Shown one piece after another: positions 43,474 to 52,516 of a stretch of 64,000 nucleotides of DNA. The position numbers and the translations under genes are program-made. The DNA is from CAG-826 sp964583155 (GTDB lineage Bacteria > Bacillota_I > Bacilli_A > RFN20 > CAG-826). Within the stretch, counting starts at the first letter, position 1; the number at the start of each line of letters is the position of its first letter. The stretch is taken from positions 62,001 to 126,000 of the forward strand of contig CAZOUY010000001.1 in the NCBI GenBank assembly GCA_964583155.1. The letters run 5' to 3'. Under the pieces are notes generated by a model, which was not told the origin of the DNA, did no database searches, and saw nothing but the letters and a program-made list of their open reading frames with translations.

Positions 43474-46083
43474 ATGAAATACTTAACAACCAATGAAATC
43501 CGTAATATATGGCTTGATTTTTGGAAATCAAAGGGCCATTATGTCGAGCCAAGCGCATCGTTAATCCCTCATAATGATCCAACCTTGCTATGGATCAATG
43601 CGGGCGTAGCCGCTTTAAAGAAATATTTTGATGGTAGTGAAATACCGGTTAATAAAAGAATCACCAATATTCAAAAATCTTTGCGTACCAATGATATTGA
43701 AAATGTTGGCATGACCGCCCGCCATCATACCTTTTTTGAAATGCTAGGAAACTTCTCAATCGGCGATTATTTTCGCGATGAAGTTATCCCGTGGGCTTTT
43801 GAATTATTGACATCATCAAAATATTACGGAATTCCCGTCGATAAGCTCTATATAACTTATCATCCTGATGATTTGGCATCAAAGAATTTATGGATAAAAT
43901 GCGGAATACCGGAGGATCATCTAATTCCACTTGAAGATAATTTCTGGTGTATAGGTGAAGGACCTTGCGGACCGGATACGGAGATATTTTTTGATCGGGG
44001 CGAACAGTATGATCATGAGCACTTAGGCATCAAGCTCCTCGAAGAAGACATCGAAAACGACCGCTATATTGAAATCTGGAACATCGTCTTTTCTCAATAC
44101 AATGCCCAAGAGGGTGTTGCTCGTAAAGATTATAAGGAATTACCGCATAAAAATATCGATACTGGTGGCGGACTCGAACGTTTTGCGTGCATTATGCAAG
44201 GCACAGAAACCAATTTTGAAACCGATTTGTTTTATCCGATCATCGAGGCGACGATGAAATTAAGCGATCATGTAGCTTATGAAGATAATAAGATGGCGTA
44301 TCGTGTCATTGCTGATCATATCCGAACCTGCACCTTTGCCTTGAGTGATGGCGCCTCTTTTTCTAATGAAGGGCGAGGCTATGTTTTAAGAAGAATTTTA
44401 CGACGTGCGATGCGTTATGGCCGCAAAATTGGCATTTATGAACCATTTCTGTATCGTTTAGTCGGTGTTGTTGTCGATATAATGAAAGATTTTTATCCAT
44501 ATTTGCTTGAAAAGCAAGCGATGGTCGAAAAGATCATTGAAAGCGAAGAGAAGCGCTTTTTAAAAACGCTATCATCAGGTGAACAATTGTTACGTAAATT
44601 GCTCAAAGCCTCCACTAATCTTGGCGGCGAAGACGCATTTCGCTTATATGATACCTATGGATTTCCGATCGAATTAACCATTGAGATTGCTCATGAAAAC
44701 AACGTCGAAGTCGATCTCGACGGTTTTAAAAAGGAAATGGCTAAGCAAAAAGAAAGAGCGCGCTCGGCACGCGGGAATCTTCAATCAATGAATCGTCAAT
44801 CCGCCGATTTAATGGCGTTCACGCAAGAGAGTGTTTTTTCTTACGATGATTATCAAGAAACGAGTCATGTCATCGCTATCTTTAAAGATGGTGTTCGCGT
44901 TCATAGCATCGATGAAGAGGGCGATATCATCTTGGATCATACGTGCTTCTATGCTGAAAGCGGTGGTCAGGTAGCCGATATCGGAACGATGAATAATCAA
45001 AATACGTCCTTGGAGGTCATCGATGTTCAAAAGGCTCCCAATCATCAGCATCTTCATCACATCCGCGTTCTTTATGGTACTTTAAATGATGGTGATGAAT
45101 TACATCTATCGATCGATGAGAATCGCCGATACGCCACCTGCAAAAATCATTCATCAGCTCATCTTTTACAACAGGCCTTAATTGAGACTTTAGGTAAGCA
45201 TATCCATCAAGAAGGAAGTTATGTTGATGCGGAAATGATGCGCTTTGATTTTTCTCATAATCAAAAGATCAGTGAAGCAGAACTATTGGAAATTGAAGAG
45301 AAGGTTAATAAATGGATCGATGAAGGCATAGCGTGTACAACGCGATTGTTACCGATCAGCGAGGCTCGTCAAACCGGCGCAACGGCTTTGTTTGATGAAA
45401 AATATGGCGATATTGTTAGAGTTGTCTTCTTTGGAAATGTCTCAAAGGAATTTTGTGGCGGTACACACGTGCATAACACCGCTGAAATCGGTTGCTTTGC
45501 CATTGAATATGAAGAAAGTATTGCTAGCGGTACACGCCGTATTGTCGCACGAACCGGAAAAAGAGCCTATGATTTAATGAAAAAAAGAGAGCAGGTTTTA
45601 AAAAATGTGCGCGATTTATTGGGGGCTACCTCCATATATGAGGTTATCGATCGTTTAAAGGGCGTCTTAAGCGAACGCGACTCTTTAAAGCAAGAAAAGG
45701 CTTCATTATTAGAAAAAAGCGCCCAAGATGAAGCAAAAAAATTAGCGAATGAATTTGTTGTCTATAATGGTTATCATCTACTAACGGCATATTTGGATGG
45801 TAGCGATCGCGATGGCTTATTAAAGCGTCTTGACTATTTAAAAACACTCCACGATGATGATGTTATTTTATTGATCGGTAACGCCAATAATGCTTTACCA
45901 TTGGTATGTCATGTTTCTTCAAAAGCGCAGAAGGATGGCATCAAGGCTGGTGAGATTATCAAAGAAGTGGCGTTTGTTTTAAAAGGATCAGGCGGAGGAC
46001 GTCCTGATTTGGCCTTTGGAGGCGGTAAGGATGCTTCCAAGATCAGTGAGGCTCTTGCAAAAATCAAGGAAATGATTGCATAA
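43474..46083 (+). CDS. alaS: Alanyl-tRNA synthetase
   Basis: Charges tRNA-Ala and edits mischarged Ser or Gly. About 869 residues, full length. The class II core has ARHHTFFEMLGNFSIGDYF near residue 88 and the motif 3 arginine in GRGYVLRRILRRAMRYG near 306. The editing domain has HSSAHLLQQAL near 566 (HxxxH) and CGGTHVHNT near 664 (zinc-binding CxxxH). The C-terminal DHHA1 C-Ala domain ends with GGGRPDLAFGGGKD. ATG 43474 follows GAGGAGG by 9 bases; a TTG at 43468 is not needed. It is followed by ruvX and a DUF1292 gene, the same order as in Bacillus. Confidence 0.96.
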   Translation: MKYLTTNEIRNIWLDFWKSKGHYVEPSASLIPHNDPTLLWINAGVAALKKYFDGSEIPVNKRITNIQKSLRTNDIENVGMTARHHTFFEMLGNFSIGDYFRDEVIPWAFELLTSSKYYGIPVDKLYITYHPDDLASKNLWIKCGIPEDHLIPLEDNFWCIGEGPCGPDTEIFFDRGEQYDHEHLGIKLLEEDIENDRYIEIWNIVFSQYNAQEGVARKDYKELPHKNIDTGGGLERFACIMQGTETNFETDLFYPIIEATMKLSDHVAYEDNKMAYRVIADHIRTCTFALSDGASFSNEGRGYVLRRILRRAMRYGRKIGIYEPFLYRLVGVVVDIMKDFYPYLLEKQAMVEKIIESEEKRFLKTLSSGEQLLRKLLKASTNLGGEDAFRLYDTYGFPIELTIEIAHENNVEVDLDGFKKEMAKQKERARSARGNLQSMNRQSADLMAFTQESVFSYDDYQETSHVIAIFKDGVRVHSIDEEGDIILDHTCFYAESGGQVADIGTMNNQNTSLEVIDVQKAPNHQHLHHIRVLYGTLNDGDELHLSIDENRRYATCKNHSSAHLLQQALIETLGKHIHQEGSYVDAEMMRFDFSHNQKISEAELLEIEEKVNKWIDEGIACTTRLLPISEARQTGATALFDEKYGDIVRVVFFGNVSKEFCGGTHVHNTAEIGCFAIEYEESIASGTRRIVARTGKRAYDLMKKREQVLKNVRDLLGATSIYEVIDRLKGVLSERDSLKQEKASLLEKSAQDEAKKLANEFVVYNGYHLLTAYLDGSDRDGLLKRLDYLKTLHDDDVILLIGNANNALPLVCHVSSKAQKDGIKAGEIIKEVAFVLKGSGGGRPDLAFGGGKDASKISEALAKIKEMIA

Positions 46084-46090
46084 TATTATT

Positions 46091-46510
46091 ATGGGAAAAG
46101 TACTAGGATTAGATTTAGGAACGCGCACTCTCGGCATAGCAATGTCCGATATTTCGGGATGGTATGCTTATGGTGTGGAAAATTTCCGTTTTGCTGAGGG
46201 TAATTATCAACTAGCGGCCCATCATGTTATTGAATTGGCTCATAAAGAGAACATTCAAACTATATGTTTGGGACTTCCATTAAATATGAATGGAACAATG
46301 TCACCTCGGGCTGAGTCTTCATTGCGATTCAAGGATGAATTATTGGCGTTAGATCCCTCCTTAACGATTGAGATGATCGATGAAAGATTGACAACTAAAA
46401 TTGCGACATCGCGACTATTGGAGGCTGATCTTTCCCGTGGGAAACGCAAAAAAGTGATTGATCAGCAAGCTGCGGTGGTTATTTTAGAGAGCTATTTAGC
46501 TAGAAAGTAG
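46091..46510 (+). CDS. ruvX: Putative pre-16S rRNA nuclease (YqgF/RuvX family)
   Basis: RNase H-like protein that matures the 5' end of 16S rRNA and was earlier proposed to resolve Holliday junctions. About 139 residues. Catalytic acidic residues lie in LGLDLGTRTLGIAMSD (residue 5 on), in MIDERLTT near residue 95 and in the C-terminal DQQAAVVILESYL near 122. ATG 46091 is 7 bases after the alaS stop; there is no strong ribosome site, so it is probably coupled to alaS. Confidence 0.92.
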   Translation: MGKVLGLDLGTRTLGIAMSDISGWYAYGVENFRFAEGNYQLAAHHVIELAHKENIQTICLGLPLNMNGTMSPRAESSLRFKDELLALDPSLTIEMIDERLTTKIATSRLLEADLSRGKRKKVIDQQAAVVILESYLARK

Positions 46511-46522
46511 GAGGATAAAGAA

Positions 46523-46807
46523 ATGGAACCGATTAATGATAATGAAATGATTATTGTCGACGAGGATGGAGTGGAAACAAAGGTTGAGATTCTTTTCACT
46601 TATGAAAATGAAGATCGGGGAGCGCAATATGTGCTCTATTATGATCCGGCCTATCCCGATGAAATTTACGCCTCAAAGTACAATGAAAATCATGAATTGA
46701 TTGATATTGAAGATGAAGAGGAATGGAACGAGGTTGAAGAGGTTCTCAATACATATGAAACCGATCCGGCCATTCAAGGCGAATTAGAAGAAAACGATGG
46801 TGAATAA
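46523..46807 (+). CDS. DUF1292 protein (YrzB-like)
   Basis: Small acidic protein of 94 residues and unknown role. The DUF1292 text is clear: MIIVDEDGVETKVEILFTYENEDRGAQYVLYYDP in separate parts, then a Glu/Asp-rich tail. A strong GGAGG ribosome site precedes it. The position directly after alaS and ruvX is conserved in many Bacillota, which supports the assignment but not a function. Confidence 0.88.
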   Translation: MEPINDNEMIIVDEDGVETKVEILFTYENEDRGAQYVLYYDPAYPDEIYASKYNENHELIDIEDEEEWNEVEEVLNTYETDPAIQGELEENDGE

Positions 46808-46810
46808 CAG

Positions 46811-46867
46811 AAAAGACTTATTTCTAAAGTGAATGATGAATGGATGCTTTAGCAAATAGGTCTTTTT
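46811..46867. terminator. Bidirectional terminator after the DUF1292 gene and LysR gene
   Basis: A long stem AAAAGAC-TTATTT/AAATAG-GTCTTTT (one G-U pair) continues into CTAAAG/CTTTAG; A-rich left and T-rich right flanks serve both strands. Confidence 0.78.
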
Positions 46868-47732
46868 ATTTCTTTGTCATAATATCGATAAAGGATTGGA
46901 GAATGCTACTTCGATAGCCACCTTTTTTGGTGGCAATGGCAATATTTGTTTCTAAAAGGGGCTCGGTGATTATCGTACTTTGGAGATGATCAGAATGGCT
47001 ATAGTGCAGGGCGTAAGCGGGCATTAAGGCGATGCCTAATCCCGATTCAGCCCATAAAAGAGCGGTTCGTGCATCATCGGTTTTTGCCAAAAATGTCAAA
47101 TCAAGATGGTTGGTCATGCGAATATTATCGATAAGACCTTGAAACCTTCGATACATAATAAGAGGATAAGATTGGAGAACAGCAAACGAGATATTATCGG
47201 GAAATCGATCAAAGAACTGATCGTTATATACCGCTACCATCGGCTGCTTTTCAAAGGTAAAATATTGAAATTTTTCTTTATTAAACGGAGTGCGCACAAT
47301 CGCAATTTCGATGAAGTTTTTCTCGAGCATATCGAGCAATTCATAGGTATTTCCTTCATGGACCTCAAAGGAAATGTGCGGATATTTTTGATGAAAGGGT
47401 AAAATCCCATCATGAAGCAAAAAGGGATGATTCGAGCTGACGCATCCGATGGACAAAGACCCGCTGATACCCTTTTTTAGATCATTGAGCTCTTTTAAGG
47501 ACTGCTTTTCAAGCTCGATCATCGTTTGAGCCTTTTTATATAGCAATTGCCCGGCTTCCGTCAATTCAATAAAGCGCGTGCCGCGATGAAATAAAGTAAC
47601 CCCTAATTCCTCCTCCAGCACCTTAATGGCGTGGGAAAGCGGGGGCTGTGTCAAATGTAATTTTTTGGCCGCTTTTGAAATATTACCTTCCTCAACAATC
47701 GTTAGAAAATAATGTAATGATCGCAAATCCAT
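46866..47732 (-). CDS. LysR-family transcriptional regulator
   Basis: DNA-binding regulator of 288 residues. The N-terminal winged helix (residues 1-60) has the standard text FLTIVEEGNISKAAKKLHLTQ and SHAIKVLEEELGVTLFHR. The C-terminal ~200 residues are the co-inducer-binding domain (LSIGCVSSNHPFLL, GLGIALMPAYAL). It is divergent from the ABC exporter pair, with only ~95 bases between, the usual LysR arrangement, so it probably controls that pair and itself. The inducer is unknown; the CynR/AlsR-like N-terminus is not diagnostic. Confidence 0.92.
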   Translation of the reverse strand: MDLRSLHYFLTIVEEGNISKAAKKLHLTQPPLSHAIKVLEEELGVTLFHRGTRFIELTEAGQLLYKKAQTMIELEKQSLKELNDLKKGISGSLSIGCVSSNHPFLLHDGILPFHQKYPHISFEVHEGNTYELLDMLEKNFIEIAIVRTPFNKEKFQYFTFEKQPMVAVYNDQFFDRFPDNISFAVLQSYPLIMYRRFQGLIDNIRMTNHLDLTFLAKTDDARTALLWAESGLGIALMPAYALHYSHSDHLQSTIITEPLLETNIAIATKKGGYRSSILQSFIDIMTKK

Positions 47733-47828
47733 AAAAAGCCTCCGATATATAAAATAAATATATTACATATACATTATAAATAATTTTAATATAGATATCA
47801 ATGGAGTAAGATGATAGAGGGTGAGAAC

Positions 47829-49547
47829 ATGAAAAATTGTCTATCGCATTTAAAAAAATACCGTCTTCAGACGATATTTGGACCATTATTTAAGCTCCTT
47901 GAAGCTATTTTTGAGCTTATTATACCTTTGTTGATGGGAAAGATTATCGATGAAGCGATTCCTAATCATGATTTGCATTATGTTTTGGTGATGGGAGCGA
48001 TTATTATCGGTTTAGGAGTTTTAGGCCTGATTTGTTCGTTAACATGTCAGTTTTTTGCCTCCCGTGTGGCGAATGCTTATGGTCGTGATCTCCGCAAGGA
48101 CATGTTTCAGCATATAAATTCCTTATCTCACCAAGAATTGGATCAAATTGGAACCGCCAATTTGATTAATATCATGACCAATGATATCGAACAATTACAG
48201 ACGACCATCAATTATTTTATAAGATTACTGCTACGGGCTCCCTTCATAGTTATCGGGAGCATTGTGCTGAGCTTTATTGTCAATGTTAAAATCGGAATAA
48301 TATTCGTTATTACAACCATAATACTTTCCATTATCATCGTCTTGATTATGAAACCGGCAGCGAAAAGATATCTTGCAATTCAAGGGCGTTTAGACACTCT
48401 TTCGCGATTGAGCTCGGAAAATTTGTCCGGCACCCGTGTAGTGCGCGCTTTTAACAAAGAGGATGATGCTATTCAAACCTATGCTCAGGAGACGAGAAAT
48501 CATAAACAACAAACGCGACATGTAATATCCTTTACCTCATTGCTTAATCCGTTGACTTATGCGGTTATTCAGCTAGCCATTATCGCGATATTATATTTTA
48601 GTGCCATCGAAATCAATGTGGGTAGCTTATCGCAAGGGGATGTCATTGCGGTTGTCAACTACATGAATCAAATTCTTATCTCAATCATTGCTGTTTCTAA
48701 TTTAGTAGTTCGTTTTACCAAAGCGAGTGCTTCTTATAAGCGTTGTAACCGCATTTTAAACTTTACCTCCGCGATTCAAAGTGGGGCTATTACGAATGTC
48801 GCTTCGGATGATGCTCCCTTTATCAGCTTTAAAGATGTTTCCTTTTACTATCCAAACAGTCAAAATAAAGCGCTCGATCATCTATCATTTTCTATTCATA
48901 ATGGGGAAATCATCGGTATTATCGGGGGAACCGGCTCCGGTAAATCGACGATTATTTCATTGATTGAACGCTTCTACGATGCCAGTGAAGGAGAAATTAT
49001 CATCGATGGGAATTCGATCAAGGATTTGGATTTAGAAGCCTATCGTCATCAGATTTCCTTAATCGATCAACATGCCGCGCTTTTTAAAGGCACTATTCGC
49101 TCGAATCTTTTGATGAGCAATGAAGATGCTAGTGATGAGGAGATAATGGACGCCTTAAAAAATGCAGAGGCACATTTTGTGTGGGAATATGAGGATGGAA
49201 TCGATCATTTTGTCGAAGAGGGTGGTAAAAACTTTTCGGGTGGTCAAAGACAGCGACTCACTATCGCAAGAGCGTTATTGCGACGACCGCGCCTTCTAAT
49301 ATTGGATGATTCGACCAGTGCTTTGGATTACCTTACCGATAAGAACGTGCGTTCTAATATAAAAAGAAACTATCCATCCAGCACGGTGATTATCGTTTCC
49401 CAAAGGGCAACTTCAATCCAACATGCGGACCAAATTCTTGTTATCGATACCGGGGAATTAGTGGGTATTGGTCAGCATAATGATCTTCTCGTTAACTGCG
49501 ATATTTATCGAGAAATATATGAAACCCAAACCAGAGAGGAGAAATAG
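47829..49547 (+). CDS. ABC exporter half-transporter, degenerate ATP site subunit
   Basis: About 572 residues: six membrane helices (residues ~15-310) fused to an ATPase domain. Walker A is GGTGSGKST near residue 366, the signature FSGGQRQRL is canonical, but Walker B reads LLILDDSTSALD, with Asp in place of the catalytic Glu, and the H-loop is VSQRA (Gln for His). In heterodimeric exporters such as BmrCD, LmrCD or TM287/288 this is the subunit that supplies the degenerate site. ATG 47829 follows GGGTGA closely and matches family starts; ATG 47811 is an alternative. Co-transcribed with the next gene (5-base gap). Confidence 0.9.
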   Translation: MKNCLSHLKKYRLQTIFGPLFKLLEAIFELIIPLLMGKIIDEAIPNHDLHYVLVMGAIIIGLGVLGLICSLTCQFFASRVANAYGRDLRKDMFQHINSLSHQELDQIGTANLINIMTNDIEQLQTTINYFIRLLLRAPFIVIGSIVLSFIVNVKIGIIFVITTIILSIIIVLIMKPAAKRYLAIQGRLDTLSRLSSENLSGTRVVRAFNKEDDAIQTYAQETRNHKQQTRHVISFTSLLNPLTYAVIQLAIIAILYFSAIEINVGSLSQGDVIAVVNYMNQILISIIAVSNLVVRFTKASASYKRCNRILNFTSAIQSGAITNVASDDAPFISFKDVSFYYPNSQNKALDHLSFSIHNGEIIGIIGGTGSGKSTIISLIERFYDASEGEIIIDGNSIKDLDLEAYRHQISLIDQHAALFKGTIRSNLLMSNEDASDEEIMDALKNAEAHFVWEYEDGIDHFVEEGGKNFSGGQRQRLTIARALLRRPRLLILDDSTSALDYLTDKNVRSNIKRNYPSSTVIIVSQRATSIQHADQILVIDTGELVGIGQHNDLLVNCDIYREIYETQTREEK

Positions 49548-49552
49548 TAACG

Positions 49553-51292
49553 ATGAAAAATATCAAACGATTTATTTCGTATTTACGATCTTCATTAGGC
49601 CTCTTTATTCTGGGAATTTTTATTACCCTCGTGCAAGTCGGTTTAACGCTTTTGATTCCAAAGGTGATCGGTGACACCATTAAATTGATGAAGGAAGCTG
49701 GTCATGTCGATATAACTATGATCTATCCAAAGTTGCTGATCATTTTCGGCTCGCTCATCGTTGTCGCGATCTGTACATATTTTTATGAACTGGTGATGTC
49801 TATTGTGGCGACCGAAGTCAGTGAAAAGCTCCGCAATGATATCTTTATTAAGCTGAACCATGTTCCGCTATCCTATATTGATTCAAAACGACATGGCGAT
49901 TTAGTCGCGCGCACAGTGAGCGATGTAGAACGAGTGACCGATGGTCTTTTGGAAGGCTTTAAGCAGCTTTATCAAGGAATCATCATGATTCTTTTCACGC
50001 TCATCTTTATGTTCGTCATCAACTGGCTGTTGGCCCTGGTTGTCGTATGCTTAACACCTTTATCGGTTTTTGTTTCCTCATTTATTGCGAAGCGGTCCCA
50101 TAAGTATTTTTCTAAGGAATCAAAAATCAAGGGTGATGTTAGCGGGTATGTTTTAGAAATGATGGAAAACCAAAAAACAATCAAGGGTTTGAATTATGAA
50201 GAGCATGCGATCAATGATTTTAATAATCTGGCGGATGATCTCTATACTAATGGTGTCAAGGCCGTTTTCATGGGGGCGACCTCCAATCCCACCACCCGCT
50301 TTATTAATGGTGTGGTTTATGCGGCTGTGGGAATTATCGGCGCGATACTATTCATTTATAATGGATGGAATCAATCATTGATCATCGATATTTCGGAGCT
50401 CTCATCATTTTTGATTTATAGTAACCAATATACCAAGCCCTTCAACGAGGTTTCAGCGGTTATCAGCGAGCTACAAACGGCTTTAGCGTCTTTAAAACGC
50501 ATCTTTGAGGTCCTTGATCAAGAAGAAGAAATAGAAAATGATGTCGAGGATCTTGATGGTGAAATAATGGCTATCGATTTTGATCATCTCAGCTTTCATT
50601 ATCAAATTGAACACCCATTAATTGAAGATTTCAATTTTAAGGTGAAAAGAGGCGAGCATGTGGCCATTGTGGGACCAACCGGCTGCGGAAAAACGACCTT
50701 AATCAATCTTTTGATGCGCTTTTACGATGTCCAAAAGGGCGCAATTAAGGTCAATGGCATCGATATTAAAGATCTATCACGCCATGAATTACGATCGCAT
50801 TTTGGAATGGTCCTGCAAGATACATGGATTTTTGAAGGAACGGTCTATGAAAATGTCGCCTATGGAAAAAAGGATGTTAGTAAAGCTGAGGTTATTGAAG
50901 CGTGTAAAAAGGTTCACGCTCATGGATTCATTAAGCGTTTGCCGAATGGCTATGATACCATCATCTCGGATCATAGTGGTCTATCGCAGGGCGAAAAGCA
51001 ATTATTAACCATCGCTCGGGTAATGCTCACTTCGCCAGAAATCGTTATTTTGGATGAGGCCACCTCATCGATTGATACTCGAACGGAAAAGAAAATCAAT
51101 GAGGCCTTCAACATGATGATGGAGGGGCGAACGAGCTTTGTTATCGCCCATCGTCTATCCACCATTCAAAATGCGGATGTCATTTTGGTCATGAAGGATG
51201 GAAATATTATCGAAACCGGCGATCATCAAACATTATTGGCCAAGCATGGCTTCTATTTTGAACTATATAATTCGCAATTTGCCGAATCGTAG
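49553..51292 (+). CDS. ABC exporter half-transporter, catalytic ATP site subunit
   Basis: Partner of the gene before: 579 residues, six membrane helices then an ATPase. Walker A GPTGCGKTT near residue 368, Walker B IVILDEATSSID with the catalytic Glu, H-loop VIAHRLSTI, but a non-canonical signature LSQGEKQLL (usual LSGGQ). The two proteins complement each other exactly: each composite ATP site takes Walker motifs from one subunit and the signature from the other, giving one active and one inactive site. Likely exports a drug, lipid or peptide. Confidence 0.92.
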   Translation: MKNIKRFISYLRSSLGLFILGIFITLVQVGLTLLIPKVIGDTIKLMKEAGHVDITMIYPKLLIIFGSLIVVAICTYFYELVMSIVATEVSEKLRNDIFIKLNHVPLSYIDSKRHGDLVARTVSDVERVTDGLLEGFKQLYQGIIMILFTLIFMFVINWLLALVVVCLTPLSVFVSSFIAKRSHKYFSKESKIKGDVSGYVLEMMENQKTIKGLNYEEHAINDFNNLADDLYTNGVKAVFMGATSNPTTRFINGVVYAAVGIIGAILFIYNGWNQSLIIDISELSSFLIYSNQYTKPFNEVSAVISELQTALASLKRIFEVLDQEEEIENDVEDLDGEIMAIDFDHLSFHYQIEHPLIEDFNFKVKRGEHVAIVGPTGCGKTTLINLLMRFYDVQKGAIKVNGIDIKDLSRHELRSHFGMVLQDTWIFEGTVYENVAYGKKDVSKAEVIEACKKVHAHGFIKRLPNGYDTIISDHSGLSQGEKQLLTIARVMLTSPEIVILDEATSSIDTRTEKKINEAFNMMMEGRTSFVIAHRLSTIQNADVILVMKDGNIIETGDHQTLLAKHGFYFELYNSQFAES

Positions 51293-51365
51293 TTGAAGAA
51301 CTCATTTTGGGCTTTTGATGAAGCTCGATCCTCATCAGGAGCGAAGGAATTGCTTTTTGTTTCTA

Positions 51366-51394
51366 TTTACTTTTTAATGTTTTATTGCTATAAT
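51366..51394 (+). promoter_or_regulatory. Promoter of greA
   Basis: TTTACT (51366-51371), 17-base spacer, and an extended -10 TGCTATAAT whose TATAAT is perfect. The 131-base gap before greA holds no other recognised element. Confidence 0.7.
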
Positions 51395-51423
51395 ACATGC
51401 GATATAAAAAGAGGAGAGCGTCA

Positions 51424-51891
51424 ATGGAACAAGAAAAAGTTATTCTTACCAAATCTGGTAAAGCGAAATTAGAAAAAGAATTGCGAGAATTGATTGATCA
51501 TATTCGCCCTGAGGTTATTGAAGAATTAAAGGCCGCCCGGGCTCAAGGTGACTTATCGGAAAATGCTGATTACGATGCTGCCCGCGCTAAGCAAGCGGAA
51601 ATCGAAGGCCGAATTACACAGATTGAAAATATCTTAGCCAATTCCCAAATTATTGAAGAGACTTCATCCGTACGAGTGGTGAAACTCGGTTCAACTGTGA
51701 CTATTCGTGATCTATCCACCAATGAGGAAGAAACCTATACATTGGTTGGATCGGTGGAGGCTAACCCTCTCAAAGGGACTATTTCCAACGAATGTGCCTT
51801 AGGAGAAGCGATCTTCGGTAAAAAGCCGGGAGCGGTCGTGACGGTGAAAGCTATTCATCCCTATGATATTGAAATTGTCAAAATTCAATAA
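51424..51891 (+). CDS. greA: Transcription elongation factor GreA
   Basis: Rescues stalled RNA polymerase by stimulating cleavage of the backtracked transcript. About 155 residues. An N-terminal coiled coil (residues 1-75) with the tip DLSENADYDAA carries the acidic residues that enter the polymerase channel. A C-terminal FKBP-like domain has VGSVEANPLKGTISNECALGEAIFGKKPG in pieces. ATG 51424 follows GAGGAGAG; an earlier ATG at 51397 lies in the promoter leader. Confidence 0.95.
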   Translation: MEQEKVILTKSGKAKLEKELRELIDHIRPEVIEELKAARAQGDLSENADYDAARAKQAEIEGRITQIENILANSQIIEETSSVRVVKLGSTVTIRDLSTNEEETYTLVGSVEANPLKGTISNECALGEAIFGKKPGAVVTVKAIHPYDIEIVKIQ

Positions 51892-51902
51892 TGTTCTCAA
51901 TT

Positions 51903-51930
51903 AAAGCTGCGTTTCATCGCAGTTTTTTTT
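51903..51930 (+). terminator. Intrinsic terminator after greA
   Basis: AAAGCTGCG/CGCAGTTTT stem (one G-U pair) with a 6-base loop and eight T. Confidence 0.82.
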
Positions 51931-51976
51931 AGGAATAATGATGATCATCTCTAAAAAAATAATGAGGTGATTGTTT

Positions 51977-52516
51977 ATGGCTAAAGCAATTATTATGATT
52001 CTGGCCATCATGTTTATTTGTTTCAGTGTTTTTTTATTGTTCGATCCCAATGTCAGTTTTCCCGGTAGTGGGGGAAGTAACAACATCGTCTCGACGATCG
52101 AAGGGAAGATAACGGTCAACATTAAAGGGGAAATTTTGCATCCTGGAAGCTATATCCTTGATGAGGGAGATACGCTTAGTGATCTAATAAATGCGGCCGG
52201 TGGTGTCACGGATCAAGCGGATCCCCAGGCCTATGTTCTTTCGTGTACTTTAAAAAATAATAAGACCTATTACATTGCTCCGAAAGTCACTTCCAGCGAT
52301 ATTTGTGAGCCGGTGGTCATCCAAAAGGTCAATATCAATACGGCGGATAAAGAGGAATTGATGAGCGTCCAAGGTATTGGAGCGGCGATCGCTCAGGCGA
52401 TTATTGACTATCGCGATCAAAATGGTCCGTTTCAATATCTTGAAGAGCTATTGGAGGTCAATGGAATCGGTAATGCGACCTTTGAGCGAATTAAAAATTA
52501 TATTTGCTTATCATGA
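51977..52516 (+). CDS. comEA: Competence protein ComEA
   Basis: Membrane-anchored DNA receptor for transformation. About 179 residues: N-terminal membrane helix (KAIIMILAIMFICFSVFLLF), a SLBB-type domain (GEILHPGSYILDEGDTLSDLI near residue 52), and a C-terminal pair of helix-hairpin-helix motifs (VNINTADKEELMSVQGIGAAIAQ near 117, LLEVNGIGNATFERI) that hold double-stranded DNA. ATG 51977 follows GAGGTGA by 6 bases. It overlaps comEC. Confidence 0.94.
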   Translation: MAKAIIMILAIMFICFSVFLLFDPNVSFPGSGGSNNIVSTIEGKITVNIKGEILHPGSYILDEGDTLSDLINAAGGVTDQADPQAYVLSCTLKNNKTYYIAPKVTSSDICEPVVIQKVNINTADKEELMSVQGIGAAIAQAIIDYRDQNGPFQYLEELLEVNGIGNATFERIKNYICLS

